Below are positions 1 to 8,672 of a DNA stretch of 64,000 nt, one piece after another. Each line of letters starts with the position of its first letter. Position 1 is the stretch's first letter. Source of the stretch: DUML01 sp050949905 (lineage in GTDB: Bacteria; Bacillota; Desulfitobacteriia; Desulfitobacteriales; Syntrophobotulaceae); the NCBI GenBank assembly GCA_050949905.1, contig JBMNGP010000034.1, forward strand, positions 191,163 to 255,162. The letters are read 5' to 3'. Position numbers and translations under genes: made by a program. The notes under the pieces were generated by a model. The model was given only the letters and a program-made list of their open reading frames with translations, had not been told where the DNA came from and ran no database searches.

Positions 1-1655
1 TCGGCCATACAGACTTTGGCCGGCTCCTTTACCTGCTCGGCTCCGCAGTGCAGGCTTTCTTGCAGCATTTCTTGCACATGGCTGATTGCCAAGGGCTTCA
101 TGGCCAGAGTCACTACCTCTTGATTTTGAGCAGCTATTTTACTCAGCCAACCGGCTAAGGGGTGTAAAGGATCCAGTTTATGATCGCGATAAGCCCCCAG
201 GATGAGTATAAAGCGCAAATTCTTGTCCAGCACGATTCTTTCCAGAAGCCTTATGCTGGGGGAGTCGGCCCACTGGAGATCATCCAGGAAAAGGACAAGG
301 GGAGTTTCCTTGGTGGCAAATAGTTGGATAAAGCTTAGGAAAGCTTGATCCAGCCTGTTTTGGGTTTCCAGGGGTGAGCCGGCTGCTATTTCCGGCTGTA
401 AACCGACTATTCTTTCTAATTCCGGGATTATTTGCACTATTAGTTGGACATTAGGAGTTAGCGCTTTGACAATCTTTTGCCGCCAGCTCTCAATAACTTG
501 TTCGCTTTCGGTCAGGATTTTGCCGATAATCGGGTCTAAAGCTTGGGCAAAGGCGGTATAAGGCAGATCCTTATTGTATTGGTCAAATTTGCCGGAGACA
601 CATAAAGCGCCGTCCTCCCAGGCTTGTTCTAGAAATTTGGCGGCTAAGGAGGTTTTCCCTGTACCCGGAGAGCCGGAGATTAAGATAAGTTGCGCAGAGC
701 CGTTCCTAATATGCCGGTAGTTTGTCTTTAATTGGGCAAGTTCTTCTTCCCGGTTGTAAAGCCGACCGCTTAGCCGGAAATCTTCAAAAATATCATTTTC
801 GGCTATTTTAAAATTCTTGATTTCATAAACCCCTTGGGCAGACTGGAGCAAGCTCAAGCATTTTTCTAAATCTGCTTGCAGTCCCCAAGCACTCTGATAG
901 CGATCTTCCTGTTTTTTTTCCAGGAGTTTCTCCACAATCTCCGCTAAAATCGGCGGCACTTTTGGCTTGCTGGTAAGCAGAGAGGGTGGCTTTTTAGCAA
1001 GATGGGCGTGGACTATTTCCAAAGAATCTTCAGCTTGAAAGGCCGGCTTGCCGCTGAGGAGCCGGTAAAAAAGAAGGCCTAAGGAGTACAAATCGGATCT
1101 GAAGTCCACTTTGGAAGGCAACCGGCCGGTCCCTTCCGGGGAAATAAACTGCAGGTTGGCGAGAGATTGCTCCTCCTCACTGCCAGGGTCTTCACCGTAG
1201 TAGAAGGCTTTACTGAAATCCGCTAATTTAATTAAACCTTCGGAGTTGAACATTAAGCCGGAAGGGTTGAGGTTGTTATAGATTAGAGAATTTTCATATA
1301 AGACCACCAGGGCTTGAGCTAAGTTCAAAGCTAGGTCCAGAAAGGTCTTGGGGTCAAGGGCTTGGCCCTCCGGCAGAGAATAAAGGTATTTCCCCTCAAA
1401 GTATTCAGTGACCAAAATGGGAATCCCATCCTGCTGGATTAGTTCAACAACCTTTAAAATACAGTTGGCGTCGATTTTTTTGGAGACAGCCAATTCTTTT
1501 TCATAACTTTGCAGAGCTTTAAGCGGCAAAGTATTTCTGCCGGGCAGTTTAAGAAGTACCGCTTGCCCGTCTCTTTCTCTGAGACCTTTATAAATAACCT
1601 TAGTATGGTCTTCAAATAATTTCTCGTTCCGCAGATAGCCTTTAACAGAAGACAT
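1..1655 (-). CDS. Kinase-like domain + AAA/NB-ARC-type ATPase regulator, 3' end outside window
   Basis: 551 codons are visible from ATG at 1655 (preceded by GGAGGG) and the frame stays open to the window edge. Residues ~8-275 resemble a Ser/Thr protein kinase: an ATP-site lysine at ~36 (VLLKLPG) and an activation-segment/helix region with DFRSDLYSLGLLFYRLL. The catalytic loop, however, reads YNNLNPSGLMF where HRDxKPxN is expected, and DFG is DFS, so it may be a pseudokinase. A P-loop ATPase follows (Walker A GSPGTGKT ~325; Walker B LVLFLDDLQWAD ~452). The order matches the large PknK/HstK-type kinase-AAA regulators, which usually continue into helical repeats, GAF and histidine kinase or HTH domains. 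Those would lie outside the window. Likely a cytoplasmic signal-integrating protein; its target is unknown. Confidence 0.75.
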   Translation of the reverse strand, partial: MSSVKGYLRNEKLFEDHTKVIYKGLRERDGQAVLLKLPGRNTLPLKALQSYEKELAVSKKIDANCILKVVELIQQDGIPILVTEYFEGKYLYSLPEGQALDPKTFLDLALNLAQALVVLYENSLIYNNLNPSGLMFNSEGLIKLADFSKAFYYGEDPGSEEEQSLANLQFISPEGTGRLPSKVDFRSDLYSLGLLFYRLLSGKPAFQAEDSLEIVHAHLAKKPPSLLTSKPKVPPILAEIVEKLLEKKQEDRYQSAWGLQADLEKCLSLLQSAQGVYEIKNFKIAENDIFEDFRLSGRLYNREEELAQLKTNYRHIRNGSAQLILISGSPGTGKTSLAAKFLEQAWEDGALCVSGKFDQYNKDLPYTAFAQALDPIIGKILTESEQVIESWRQKIVKALTPNVQLIVQIIPELERIVGLQPEIAAGSPLETQNRLDQAFLSFIQLFATKETPLVLFLDDLQWADSPSIRLLERIVLDKNLRFILILGAYRDHKLDPLHPLAGWLSKIAAQNQEVVTLAMKPLAISHVQEMLQESLHCGAEQVKEPAKVCMA

Positions 1656-1683
1656 GGTACCCTCCGCGCTTAACCTTAATATT

Positions 1684-1711
1684 AAAAAAGGCTCGCCAAA
1701 CGGTAAGAGCC
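1684..1711 (-). terminator. Rho-independent terminator of the response regulator gene
   Basis: On the minus strand GGCTC pairs with GAGCC across a 12-nt loop (1690-1694 with 1707-1711) and is followed by six T. It sits 17 bp past the stop of the response regulator and just before the start of the next minus-strand gene, so that gene has its own transcription or depends on read-through. Confidence 0.65.
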
Positions 1712-1728
1712 GGTTATACTTTCCCCGG

Positions 1729-2427
1729 TTAGTAAGTTTTTAGGCGATAGCCTACGTTGCGGACAGTTTCAATGATGATATTACTACCGGCTGCCTCAGC
1801 GAATTTTTTGCGGATCCTGCGGATGTGGACATCAATGGTACGGGATTCCAAGTAGCAATCTGTCGACCAAATGGCATTGAGAATTTCCTCGCGGGTAAAG
1901 ACTTTCCCAGGTTTTTTAGCCATTAGGGATGTTAATTCAAATTCTGTATAGGAAAAATTCAATTCCTGGCCATTCAGCCTGATGGTGCGTGAGCTGAGGT
2001 CAATTTCCAGGTCTCCGAGGGTAATTGTTTTGGGATACATGGTAACCTGATGGGCTGTCCTGCGCAGAACAGCCTTTATTCTGGCCATAAGCTCATAATA
2101 GCGGAGCGGTTTGCCTATATAATCGTCCGCACCCAGTTCCAGGCCAAGGACATTATCTATTTCACTGGTGCGGCATGTTAGCATTATTACCGGGATATGC
2201 TTGTGCTGGGGGTTATTGCGAATTATTCTGAGCATTTCCAGGCCGTCAATACCAGGCAGCATGATATCCAAAAGCACCAGATGGATTTCATTTTTGTCCA
2301 GAATTTGGGAAGCTTCCTCCCCTGAAGTTGATTTAAATACAAGGTAACCGTTCTTGGTGAGAGCTGATTCCAATAAGCTTAAAACATTATGGTCATCATC
2401 TACCAACAAAATCCGAGTGTTTTTCAA
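1729..2427 (-). CDS. OmpR/PhoB-family response regulator
   Basis: Receiver domain at residues ~4-120 with the acidic pair in LLVDDD, phospho-acceptor Asp in LVLLDIMLPGIDG and the conserved Lys in IGKPLR, then a winged-helix DNA-binding domain ending RIRKKFAEAAGSN...TVRNVGYRL. Full length for the family (about 230 aa). The longest frame begins at GTG 2436, but that GTG lies inside the Shine-Dalgarno AAAGGGGTGA; the TTG at 2427 is spaced 8 nt from it and is the better start. No histidine kinase gene is adjacent, so it is an orphan within this window. The neighbouring kinase-like ATPase protein and GAF-LuxR protein suggest a shared signalling locus, which is inference. Confidence 0.9.
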   Translation of the reverse strand: MKNTRILLVDDDHNVLSLLESALTKNGYLVFKSTSGEEASQILDKNEIHLVLLDIMLPGIDGLEMLRIIRNNPQHKHIPVIMLTCRTSEIDNVLGLELGADDYIGKPLRYYELMARIKAVLRRTAHQVTMYPKTITLGDLEIDLSSRTIRLNGQELNFSYTEFELTSLMAKKPGKVFTREEILNAIWSTDCYLESRTIDVHIRRIRKKFAEAAGSNIIIETVRNVGYRLKTY

Positions 2428-2603
2428 GCTGCTCACCCCTTTATACCGCTAATAATCTTATTATAGCGATTAATTAACATAATTGTAATATAAATACGAA
2501 TATTTGTAACCTTTTTCCTTTATACTTACGGAGAATAATCCAGGTTGGAGTTTATACCTGTTACCTGTTACTTGCGGTTTTCTAAATTCGCTTTCAAAAG
2601 GAG

Positions 2604-3323
2604 GTGCAGATACTGGTTAAAGAAACTTTTCCGGACACAACACTGGCGGCTTTTTTGAGGGCGGCTATGGCAAGAGCGGGAGCAGACCGGGGATTTTTGA
2701 TTCTTGAACAGGTGGGTGAGCTCTTTATCGAGGCTGAGCAGGAAAACTGCAGTGCTTCTCCGAAGACCGCAGCCCTTATCCCCTTGGAACAATGCACCAA
2801 GCTTTCGCGGGCTATAGTACGGTATGTTGACCGGAGTTTGCAGACAGTGGTGCTTAACCAGCCACAGCATAAAGGTATTTTTGCCAGAGATTCTTATTTC
2901 CTTAATTCTCAAGCTCAGTCTATTGTTTGTTTGCCGCTTTTTTTCCAGGGCATTCCATCAGGTGTGCTCTATTTGGAAAACACTATGATGCCTGGGGTAT
3001 TTTTAGCGGATAGGGTAGAGGATCTTAAGTCTATCTGTGCTCAGTCGCCATATGTGAAGAGCCTGCAGATTTTTCTTGGACCGGATATTCCCAAATTCAG
3101 GCCTCCTGTTCCTCTGGCACAGCTGCCGCTTACCGCCCTGGAACTGGATGTTGTTCTGTTGATTGCTGAGGGATTATCCAATAAGGAAATTGCTCAGCGG
3201 CTGGGGGTATCATTAAGCAGTGTTAAGAGACATATTTTGAATGTCTACGGGAAATTGCAGGTTAACAGGAGAGTTCAGGTTGTAACTATGGCTGCTGAAC
3301 TAGGCTTATTATCAAGCTGGTGA
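2604..3323 (+). CDS. GAF domain-LuxR HTH transcriptional regulator
   Basis: Residues ~5-150 form a GAF-like domain of the type found at the C-terminus of large kinase-AAA regulators (QTVVLNQPQHKGIF, QSIVCLPLFFQGIPSGVLYLEN). Residues ~172-237 are a LuxR/FixJ-type HTH (LTALELDVVLLIAEGLSNKE, then IAQRLGVSLSSVKRHILNVYGKL). There is no receiver domain. The start is uncertain: GTG at 2604 overlaps the AAAGGAGGTG Shine-Dalgarno, and the codon with ideal spacing is CTG at 2613. It is divergent from the response regulator and runs toward pspA (24 bp gap), so it may control the PspA cluster. The protein looks like the tail of a multidomain regulator encoded as a separate gene, with its possible former head on the opposite strand at 1-1655. 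Confidence 0.8.
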   Translation: MQILVKETFPDTTLAAFLRAAMARAGADRGFLILEQVGELFIEAEQENCSASPKTAALIPLEQCTKLSRAIVRYVDRSLQTVVLNQPQHKGIFARDSYFLNSQAQSIVCLPLFFQGIPSGVLYLENTMMPGVFLADRVEDLKSICAQSPYVKSLQIFLGPDIPKFRPPVPLAQLPLTALELDVVLLIAEGLSNKEIAQRLGVSLSSVKRHILNVYGKLQVNRRVQVVTMAAELGLLSSW

Positions 3324-3346
3324 TAATTAGAAATGGAGGTTAAATT

Positions 3347-4015
3347 ATGGCAATATTTTCTCGTTTTACCGATTTGGTGAAAGCTAATCTCAATGATTTT
3401 CTGGATAAGGCTGAAGACCCGGAGAAGATGCTCAAGCAAATGGTTATTGATATGGAAGAACAGCTGCAAAAGGCTACGCAAGGGCTGGGACAGGTTATGG
3501 CCAATGAACGGCAAATGCGCAAGCAGGTAGAAACAGCCGAAGGCCAGTCCAGGATGTGGGAGGAACGGGCGAAGACCGCTCTGAAAGCCGGTGAGCAGGA
3601 ATTGGCTAAACAGGCTGTGGAAGAAAAGTTAAAGGCTGATGAGAATGCCAAACAGTACCGCTCCATGCACTCCCAGCTGGAACAGCAGGTAGATTCAATG
3701 CGCAATCAGGTGAATGCTTTAAAGGACAAACTGGAAGAGGCTCGCAGCAAGCAATCGATCCTCCTGGCCAGGGCTCAGGTAGCGGAAGCCCGTCAGGGTG
3801 TTTCCGAGGCTTTAGGCGGTGTAGACAGTTCCGGAGCCTTCGCCAAAATGGAAAAAATGGAACGCAAGATTTCCGCCCTGGAAGCTCAAGCTGATGCTAC
3901 TGCCGAAATTTCCGGGCTGGATGTTAACGAAGAAGACCCCTTTAGCAAACTGGAAAAGGAAAATGCTGCGGATGATGAATTGGCGCGTTTAATGAAAGAG
4001 TTAGCCAAAGAATAA
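3347..4015 (+). CDS. pspA: PspA/IM30 family membrane-stress protein
   Basis: 222 aa, nearly all coiled coil, with the family N-terminus MAIFSRFTDLVKANLNDFLD and the following AEDPEKMLKQMVIDMEEQL. The usual length for PspA/LiaH/Vipp1 proteins is 220-230 aa. These proteins assemble on the cytoplasmic face of damaged membranes as ESCRT-III-like oligomers. Shine-Dalgarno AAATGGAGG precedes ATG by 8 nt. It is followed after 30 bp by the clostripain-family lipoprotein in the same direction and lies 24 bp after the GAF-LuxR gene, which suggests co-transcription. No PspF or LiaFSR gene is visible; the GAF-LuxR protein is the nearest candidate regulator. Confidence 0.92.
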   Translation: MAIFSRFTDLVKANLNDFLDKAEDPEKMLKQMVIDMEEQLQKATQGLGQVMANERQMRKQVETAEGQSRMWEERAKTALKAGEQELAKQAVEEKLKADENAKQYRSMHSQLEQQVDSMRNQVNALKDKLEEARSKQSILLARAQVAEARQGVSEALGGVDSSGAFAKMEKMERKISALEAQADATAEISGLDVNEEDPFSKLEKENAADDELARLMKELAKE

Positions 4016-4045
4016 CAAGATTTATTATTTAGGAGGCGCAGACCT

Positions 4046-6010
4046 TTGAAATCTTTAAAAGTTTGGGGAGTGCTTTTGGTGGTTTTACTTCTCTCTCTAC
4101 TCTGCTTTGGTTGTTCTGAGGGAGAAGAGGCTCTGGCTCCGGCAGGAGACCTGGTGAGGAACGGGCAAAGCATTTCTTTTGACGATCTTTCTTTTACTGC
4201 CTGGGAAGCGGCCGAGGCTGTGAGCGCGGCAGGGGAAAATGAGACAAAACCTTATACAATAATGATTTATTTGAACGGTTCCGATCTGGAAACGGAAGCC
4301 GGAATGGCCACCGGAGATTTGATAGAGATGATTGAATCCGGTTTTGAGGAGGACGGCATCAATGTTCTTGTTCTGACGGGCGGTACTCTGGAGTGGCAAA
4401 ATGATGTCATACCGAGTGACACCTGTTCCCTTTACCGGATTGCGGACGGTGACTTGCAGCTTATCGCCGATATCGGGCAGCTTAGTATAGGTGATGCCGG
4501 AACACTGGCGAGTTTTATTGATTTTAGTATGGAAGCTTTCCCGGCAGACAAATACGGGCTGATTCTCTGGAACCACGGGGGCGGCTCGATTGCCGGCTAT
4601 GGAGTTGATGAGAACTTTGATTATGATGGTTTAACACTTTTGGAATTGAATCTGGCTTTGGAAAAATCGCAGGCTTCCAATACAAAACTGGAGTTTATTG
4701 GGTTTGATGCTTGTTTGATGGCAACAGTGGAAACAGCAGCCATTGCCCAAGATTATGCGCATTACCTAATCGCCTCTGAGGAACTGGAACCGGGCTATGG
4801 CTGGGATTATAGCTTTTTGGCGGATCTTAGCGCTAAGCCGAACCTGGACGGGGCTCAATTAGGGAGAGTAATTGCCGATAAGTTTGTGGCTTTTTACGAG
4901 GAGAGCGGTGAAGACGCCACTCTTTCCGTAATCGATCTAACCATGGTCAATGATGTTCTTCAGGCTATGGGGAGCTTGATGGCCGCCTGTAATGAGGACT
5001 TTTCCCAGGCAACTTTTAAGAAGTTGGCTAAATCGCGCAAGAACACCAAATTTTTTGGCGGCGGCAGCCCCCGGGACAATGAATGCGATATGGTAGACAT
5101 CAGTGATATGGCTTCCCAACTGGCAAACTATTATCCTGATGAAGCCGAGGCTTTGATCCAAGCAGTAGAAAATGCTGTTGTTTATCGCAAGAATTCTGTA
5201 GGGATAGAAGGTGCTGCAGGCCTCTCCACTTATTACGTTTTTGGAGGGAAAGATCAGGCTGAGGAAGCCGTTGAAACTTACAAGTCTCTGGCTATGAATC
5301 CTCATTACACCAATTTTTTGGTTAACTTCGCCTCAGAACTTACCGGGGAGAGTATTGCCCCGCTTGATCTTTCCGAGCAAATTCCGGAAATGAATGAGGA
5401 AGGGGATTATACCATTCAGCTAACCCCGGAAGAGTTGGATAATTTGTTGGAGATTTTCTTTACCGTGTGGGAGCCGGTTCCGGGCGAAGAGGATTATTAT
5501 TTTATGCTGGGAGAGTCCAGCGCTGTGGAGATAGCTGAAGACGGAACCATAGTAACTGAATTTGACGGTGTTTGGCCGGGGATTAATGGTGACTTTGTCT
5601 GTCTTTATGAGATAGGGGAAGTACAAGGCGGAATCAAGTATGCCATACCCGCAGTCTTAAATGGCGAAGATGTTGATATCATTGCCGTATTCGACGAGAA
5701 GAACCCCGATGGCAGAATAATCGGTGCCAGACCTATAACGGAGGAAAGGGGTATGGCTGCCAAGAATATGCTTAAAATTAAAAAAGGGGACAGGCTTAAA
5801 TTCCTGTACTATGCCGAGTATTTTGGCGAGGATGAGTCCATGGAACTGGAAGAATGGTACGAAGGAGAAGAGTTTACGGTCGAAGATCAGCTGGAATTAG
5901 AGTGGCTGGAAGTTAATCCGGGTGAAGTTTATCTTTATGGCTTTTACCTTAAAGATGTGCAGCAAAATGAGTATTATACCGATTTTGTGGAAGTGGAGTT
6001 TATCGAATAG
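4046..6010 (+). CDS. Clostripain-related (peptidase C11 family) lipoprotein
   Basis: 654 aa with a lipoprotein signal (hydrophobic stretch, then LLCFGCSEG with Cys at ~23), so it is probably anchored outside the membrane. Residues ~70-410 match the clostripain/C11 fold: YTIMIYLNGSDLE, catalytic-His motif LILWNHGGGSIAGYG and catalytic-Cys motif IGFDACLMATVE. The C-terminal ~220 residues are acidic and not assigned by me. C11 enzymes cleave after Arg or Lys and often self-process. The start is TTG at 4046 with AGGAGG 8 nt upstream. It lies between pspA and the GIDE-domain gene in one directional run, which points to an envelope-stress proteolysis role (inference). Confidence 0.88.
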   Translation: MKSLKVWGVLLVVLLLSLLCFGCSEGEEALAPAGDLVRNGQSISFDDLSFTAWEAAEAVSAAGENETKPYTIMIYLNGSDLETEAGMATGDLIEMIESGFEEDGINVLVLTGGTLEWQNDVIPSDTCSLYRIADGDLQLIADIGQLSIGDAGTLASFIDFSMEAFPADKYGLILWNHGGGSIAGYGVDENFDYDGLTLLELNLALEKSQASNTKLEFIGFDACLMATVETAAIAQDYAHYLIASEELEPGYGWDYSFLADLSAKPNLDGAQLGRVIADKFVAFYEESGEDATLSVIDLTMVNDVLQAMGSLMAACNEDFSQATFKKLAKSRKNTKFFGGGSPRDNECDMVDISDMASQLANYYPDEAEALIQAVENAVVYRKNSVGIEGAAGLSTYYVFGGKDQAEEAVETYKSLAMNPHYTNFLVNFASELTGESIAPLDLSEQIPEMNEEGDYTIQLTPEELDNLLEIFFTVWEPVPGEEDYYFMLGESSAVEIAEDGTIVTEFDGVWPGINGDFVCLYEIGEVQGGIKYAIPAVLNGEDVDIIAVFDEKNPDGRIIGARPITEERGMAAKNMLKIKKGDRLKFLYYAEYFGEDESMELEEWYEGEEFTVEDQLELEWLEVNPGEVYLYGFYLKDVQQNEYYTDFVEVEFIE

Positions 6011-6078
6011 CAAATGTATTATCAGAGATCCGTAGCGCAAGTAAAGAAAAAGATGTACAGAGAGAGGAGTGGACTTCA

Positions 6079-6867
6079 ATGGAAGTAATTATTGTCGGCT
6101 TGGTTTTGATTGCCGGAGGGGTCTTTTGCAGTGTTTTTGTAAGCAAAAAGCTCAAAAACAAAAATATTGAAATCCAATATATGAAAACTTCCACTATCGG
6201 TGAGGTAGAAAAAACCTTAAAAGAAAACGAGGCCAGCGGCCTGCAAGGCTATCGTGAGTTTGTGGAACTAAAAGGAGTGGCTGAGGTGGAAACACCCCAG
6301 GAGACACCTTTCACCAAGCGCCAGGTAGCTTATTACGAGGCAGATCTCTACCAGGTTTATGAAGAATTGCATACTTATCAGGATAATAAAGGCAATACCC
6401 AGCAGAGAATGGAGAGGAGGGAATCAAGAATATCTAACCAAAAGAGTTCGGGAAACCTGATCTTAAGAGATCCGCAAACCGGGGAACAGGCTTATATCCG
6501 TTTAACCCAAATGGGAATGCAGCTGGATACCGTCAAGGATTTTGATAAGTTTGAGCCCCAAAATATAATGCAGCAATATAATTTCTTTAATGCCTTAAGA
6601 TTTACCCCGATGGGAACAAGAACATTAGGATATAAAATGACGGAAAAAGTCATACCCTTAGGCCATTCCCTGTATGTCCTGGGAGAAGCCTGTCTGGAAA
6701 ACGGCAGGGTTTATATCGATAAACCTGCGGATAGAGAAAAGCCTTTTATAGTTTCGGTCAGAAATGAATCTGAATTAGTCCAAAGCAATAAATTTAAAGC
6801 CAACCTGGCTTTTGTCGGGGGAATTGTTTTGGGGCTGATAGGTATTTCGATTATGTTATTTGGCTAA
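6079..6867 (+). CDS. GIDE-domain (MUL1-like) two-TM membrane protein
   Basis: 262 aa with one N-terminal TM helix (~3-22), a soluble middle part and a C-terminal TM helix (~240-260). The middle shows features of the GIDE/BAM domain of mitochondrial E3 ligase MUL1 and its bacterial relatives: ELKGVAEV, FTKRQVAYYEADLYQVYEE, GTRTLGYKMTEKVIPLGHSL, YVLGEA. No RING finger is present, as is usual in bacteria, so E3 ligase activity is not implied. The function of bacterial members is not established. Position right after pspA and a C11 protease lipoprotein suggests a membrane-associated stress role. ATG at 6079 follows AGAGAGGAG. A terminator follows at 6936. Confidence 0.8.
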   Translation: MEVIIVGLVLIAGGVFCSVFVSKKLKNKNIEIQYMKTSTIGEVEKTLKENEASGLQGYREFVELKGVAEVETPQETPFTKRQVAYYEADLYQVYEELHTYQDNKGNTQQRMERRESRISNQKSSGNLILRDPQTGEQAYIRLTQMGMQLDTVKDFDKFEPQNIMQQYNFFNALRFTPMGTRTLGYKMTEKVIPLGHSLYVLGEACLENGRVYIDKPADREKPFIVSVRNESELVQSNKFKANLAFVGGIVLGLIGISIMLFG

Positions 6868-6935
6868 AGGAGTGCCCTTTGTTAGGGAATAATTTTATGA
6901 TTTCGTTAATTTAATTTGGAATACCTAGAAGCAAG

Positions 6936-6980
6936 AAAACAGGGACTGCCGGTGGTGTATTGACCGGAAGTCCCTGTTTT
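6936..6980. terminator. Bidirectional terminator between GIDE gene and BCCT gene
   Basis: A 17-bp stem (AAAACAGGGACTGCCGG with CCGGAAGTCCCTGTTTT, one mismatch) has A/T tracts on both sides, so it can end the plus-strand pspA-GIDE run and the minus-strand BCCT gene. It lies 16 bp beyond the reconstructed BCCT stop codon. Confidence 0.85.
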
Positions 6981-6996
6981 AAGATATAAAGGTGCT

Positions 6997-8481
6997 TTAT
7001 CCAGATTTCTCTTCTCCTAAGGCTTTCAGCAGGGCATAACACATTAGGACCATAATGACAGTAAAGGGAAAGAGCTACGGCTATGGCAGTTTGCTGCAAG
7101 GCTGTCAGGCCTCCGGTGAACCAGTAAAGCGATGGCCAAGAAAGATTGGGTTGCTCCCCAAGCGATTTTCTTAAGCGCGGGGGGGTTTTAAGTCTCCTTT
7201 GGAAGTCATCATCCCCAAAACAAAGGTAGCTGAATCAGCCGAAGTGATGAAAAAAATAAAGAGAAGAATCAATGCGGTTAAGGAGAGGAAGCTGCCGATA
7301 GGCAAAATGGGTTTGAACATTAAATAAAGAGTTGTGGAAACGTCTGCTATTGCCTTTTCAGCAAAATTTGCACCTGCCTCTAGTTCCAAATAGAGACCGG
7401 TGCCGCCAAAGATGCCAAACCACAGTAAAGTCAGGAGGGTTGGAGCAAAAAGTGTTCCCAGGACAAATTCTTTAATAGTGCGTCCTTTGGAAATGCGGGC
7501 GATAAAAAGGCCAACGAAAGGTGACCAGGCAATCCACCAGGCCCAATAGAAGAGGGTCCAGGTCTCAGCCCAATCCAATCCCCGAAAAGGGAAGGTCTGC
7601 AGGCTCATTTCAATGAGATTAAAAAGATAGCTGCCTGTGGTACTGATAAAAACATTGAGGATATAGGCTGTAGGGCCGACAATAAGCATGACGGCCATGA
7701 GCAGAAAAACCAAATACATATTAAATTTACTTAAGGTTTGAATTCCTTTATCTAAGCCGATTAGGCTTGAGGCCATATAAAAAAATGTGACAACAACGAT
7801 GATCAAGGTTGTGACCAGGAAGCTAGTGGGTATTCCGTAGAGAAGGTTCAGCCCGCTGCCTATTTGCAGGGCACCAAAGCCTAAGGAGGTGGCAACACCA
7901 AAGACGGTGGCAAAGACAGCCATTATATTAATAAGATGGCCAGGTAATTTGTGGATTCTCTCCCCGAAAAGGGGATGAAAACAAGAACTGACAAGTGAAG
8001 GTAAATCGCGCCGGTAGATAAAGTAGGCTAAAGAAAGGCTCATTACAATATAAATCGCCCAGGGCTGCAGCCCCCAGTGAAAAAAACTGTAGCGCATGGC
8101 AAAAGCAGCGGCACTCCCTGACCCGGGAGAGATGTGCTCCGGCGGGCTCAAAAAGTGCGAAAGGGGTTCGGCTACTCCCCAAAAAACCAGGCCGATGCCC
8201 ATGCCGGCCGCAAAGAGCATGCTGAACCAGCCAAAGTAAGTATACTCGGGTTGATCCGTGTCTTTGCCCAAGCGGATCTGGCCAAAGCGCCCAAAAGCCA
8301 GGAAAAAGCAAAAACCAAGAAAGAAAAAGGCAGCCAGGTGGTAAAACCAACCGAAACTATGAATGATTCCGGCATGGACAGAGGAGGTTACTTTTTCTAA
8401 TTGGACAGGTGTCAGAATCCCTACGCAACCGAACAAAAGGACAAGCAATATTGATATTACAAAGACATGATCTTTTTTCAT
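6997..8481 (-). pseudogene. BCCT-family glycine betaine/choline transporter, frameshifted 3' end
   Basis: The open frame from ATG 8481 (AAGGAGG 5 nt upstream) codes 436 aa and stops at 7171. It carries the BCCT signature region (LDWAETWTLFYWAWWIAWSP), GMGIGLVFWG and the expected early TM helices. Past the stop, homologous sequence continues in other frames: after the run of seven C on the coding strand (7179-7185) the frame reads ALKKIAWGATQSFLAIALL, then WFTGGLTALQQTAIAVAL, then FPFTVIMVLMCYALLKALGE ending at TAA 6997. Restoring three one-base shifts gives about 495 codons, the usual BCCT length. It is therefore a recent pseudogene, or the sequence has errors in this 120-bp stretch. It would have imported compatible solutes by Na+ or H+ symport. 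Confidence 0.82.
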
Positions 8482-8672
8482 CTTAGCCTCCTTCTTCCTA
8501 TAATTCCCCTCAATTATATTATAATACTGAGCGTTAGAGGAAAAACTCTTTTGGAGTATAAAAAAGAGGTTCTATAATAAATGTTGGGGTAACCAGCAGG
8601 AAAAAATAAAGCATAAGCGAAAACCTACCGAGTAAATAAACCCACCACGATCACTTACAGGAGGTTTTCCTT

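Noticed and set aside
6079..6867. Bacterial E3 ubiquitin ligase
   Set aside because: Only the GIDE domain and TM helices are present; there is no RING finger and no ubiquitin-like system in the window.
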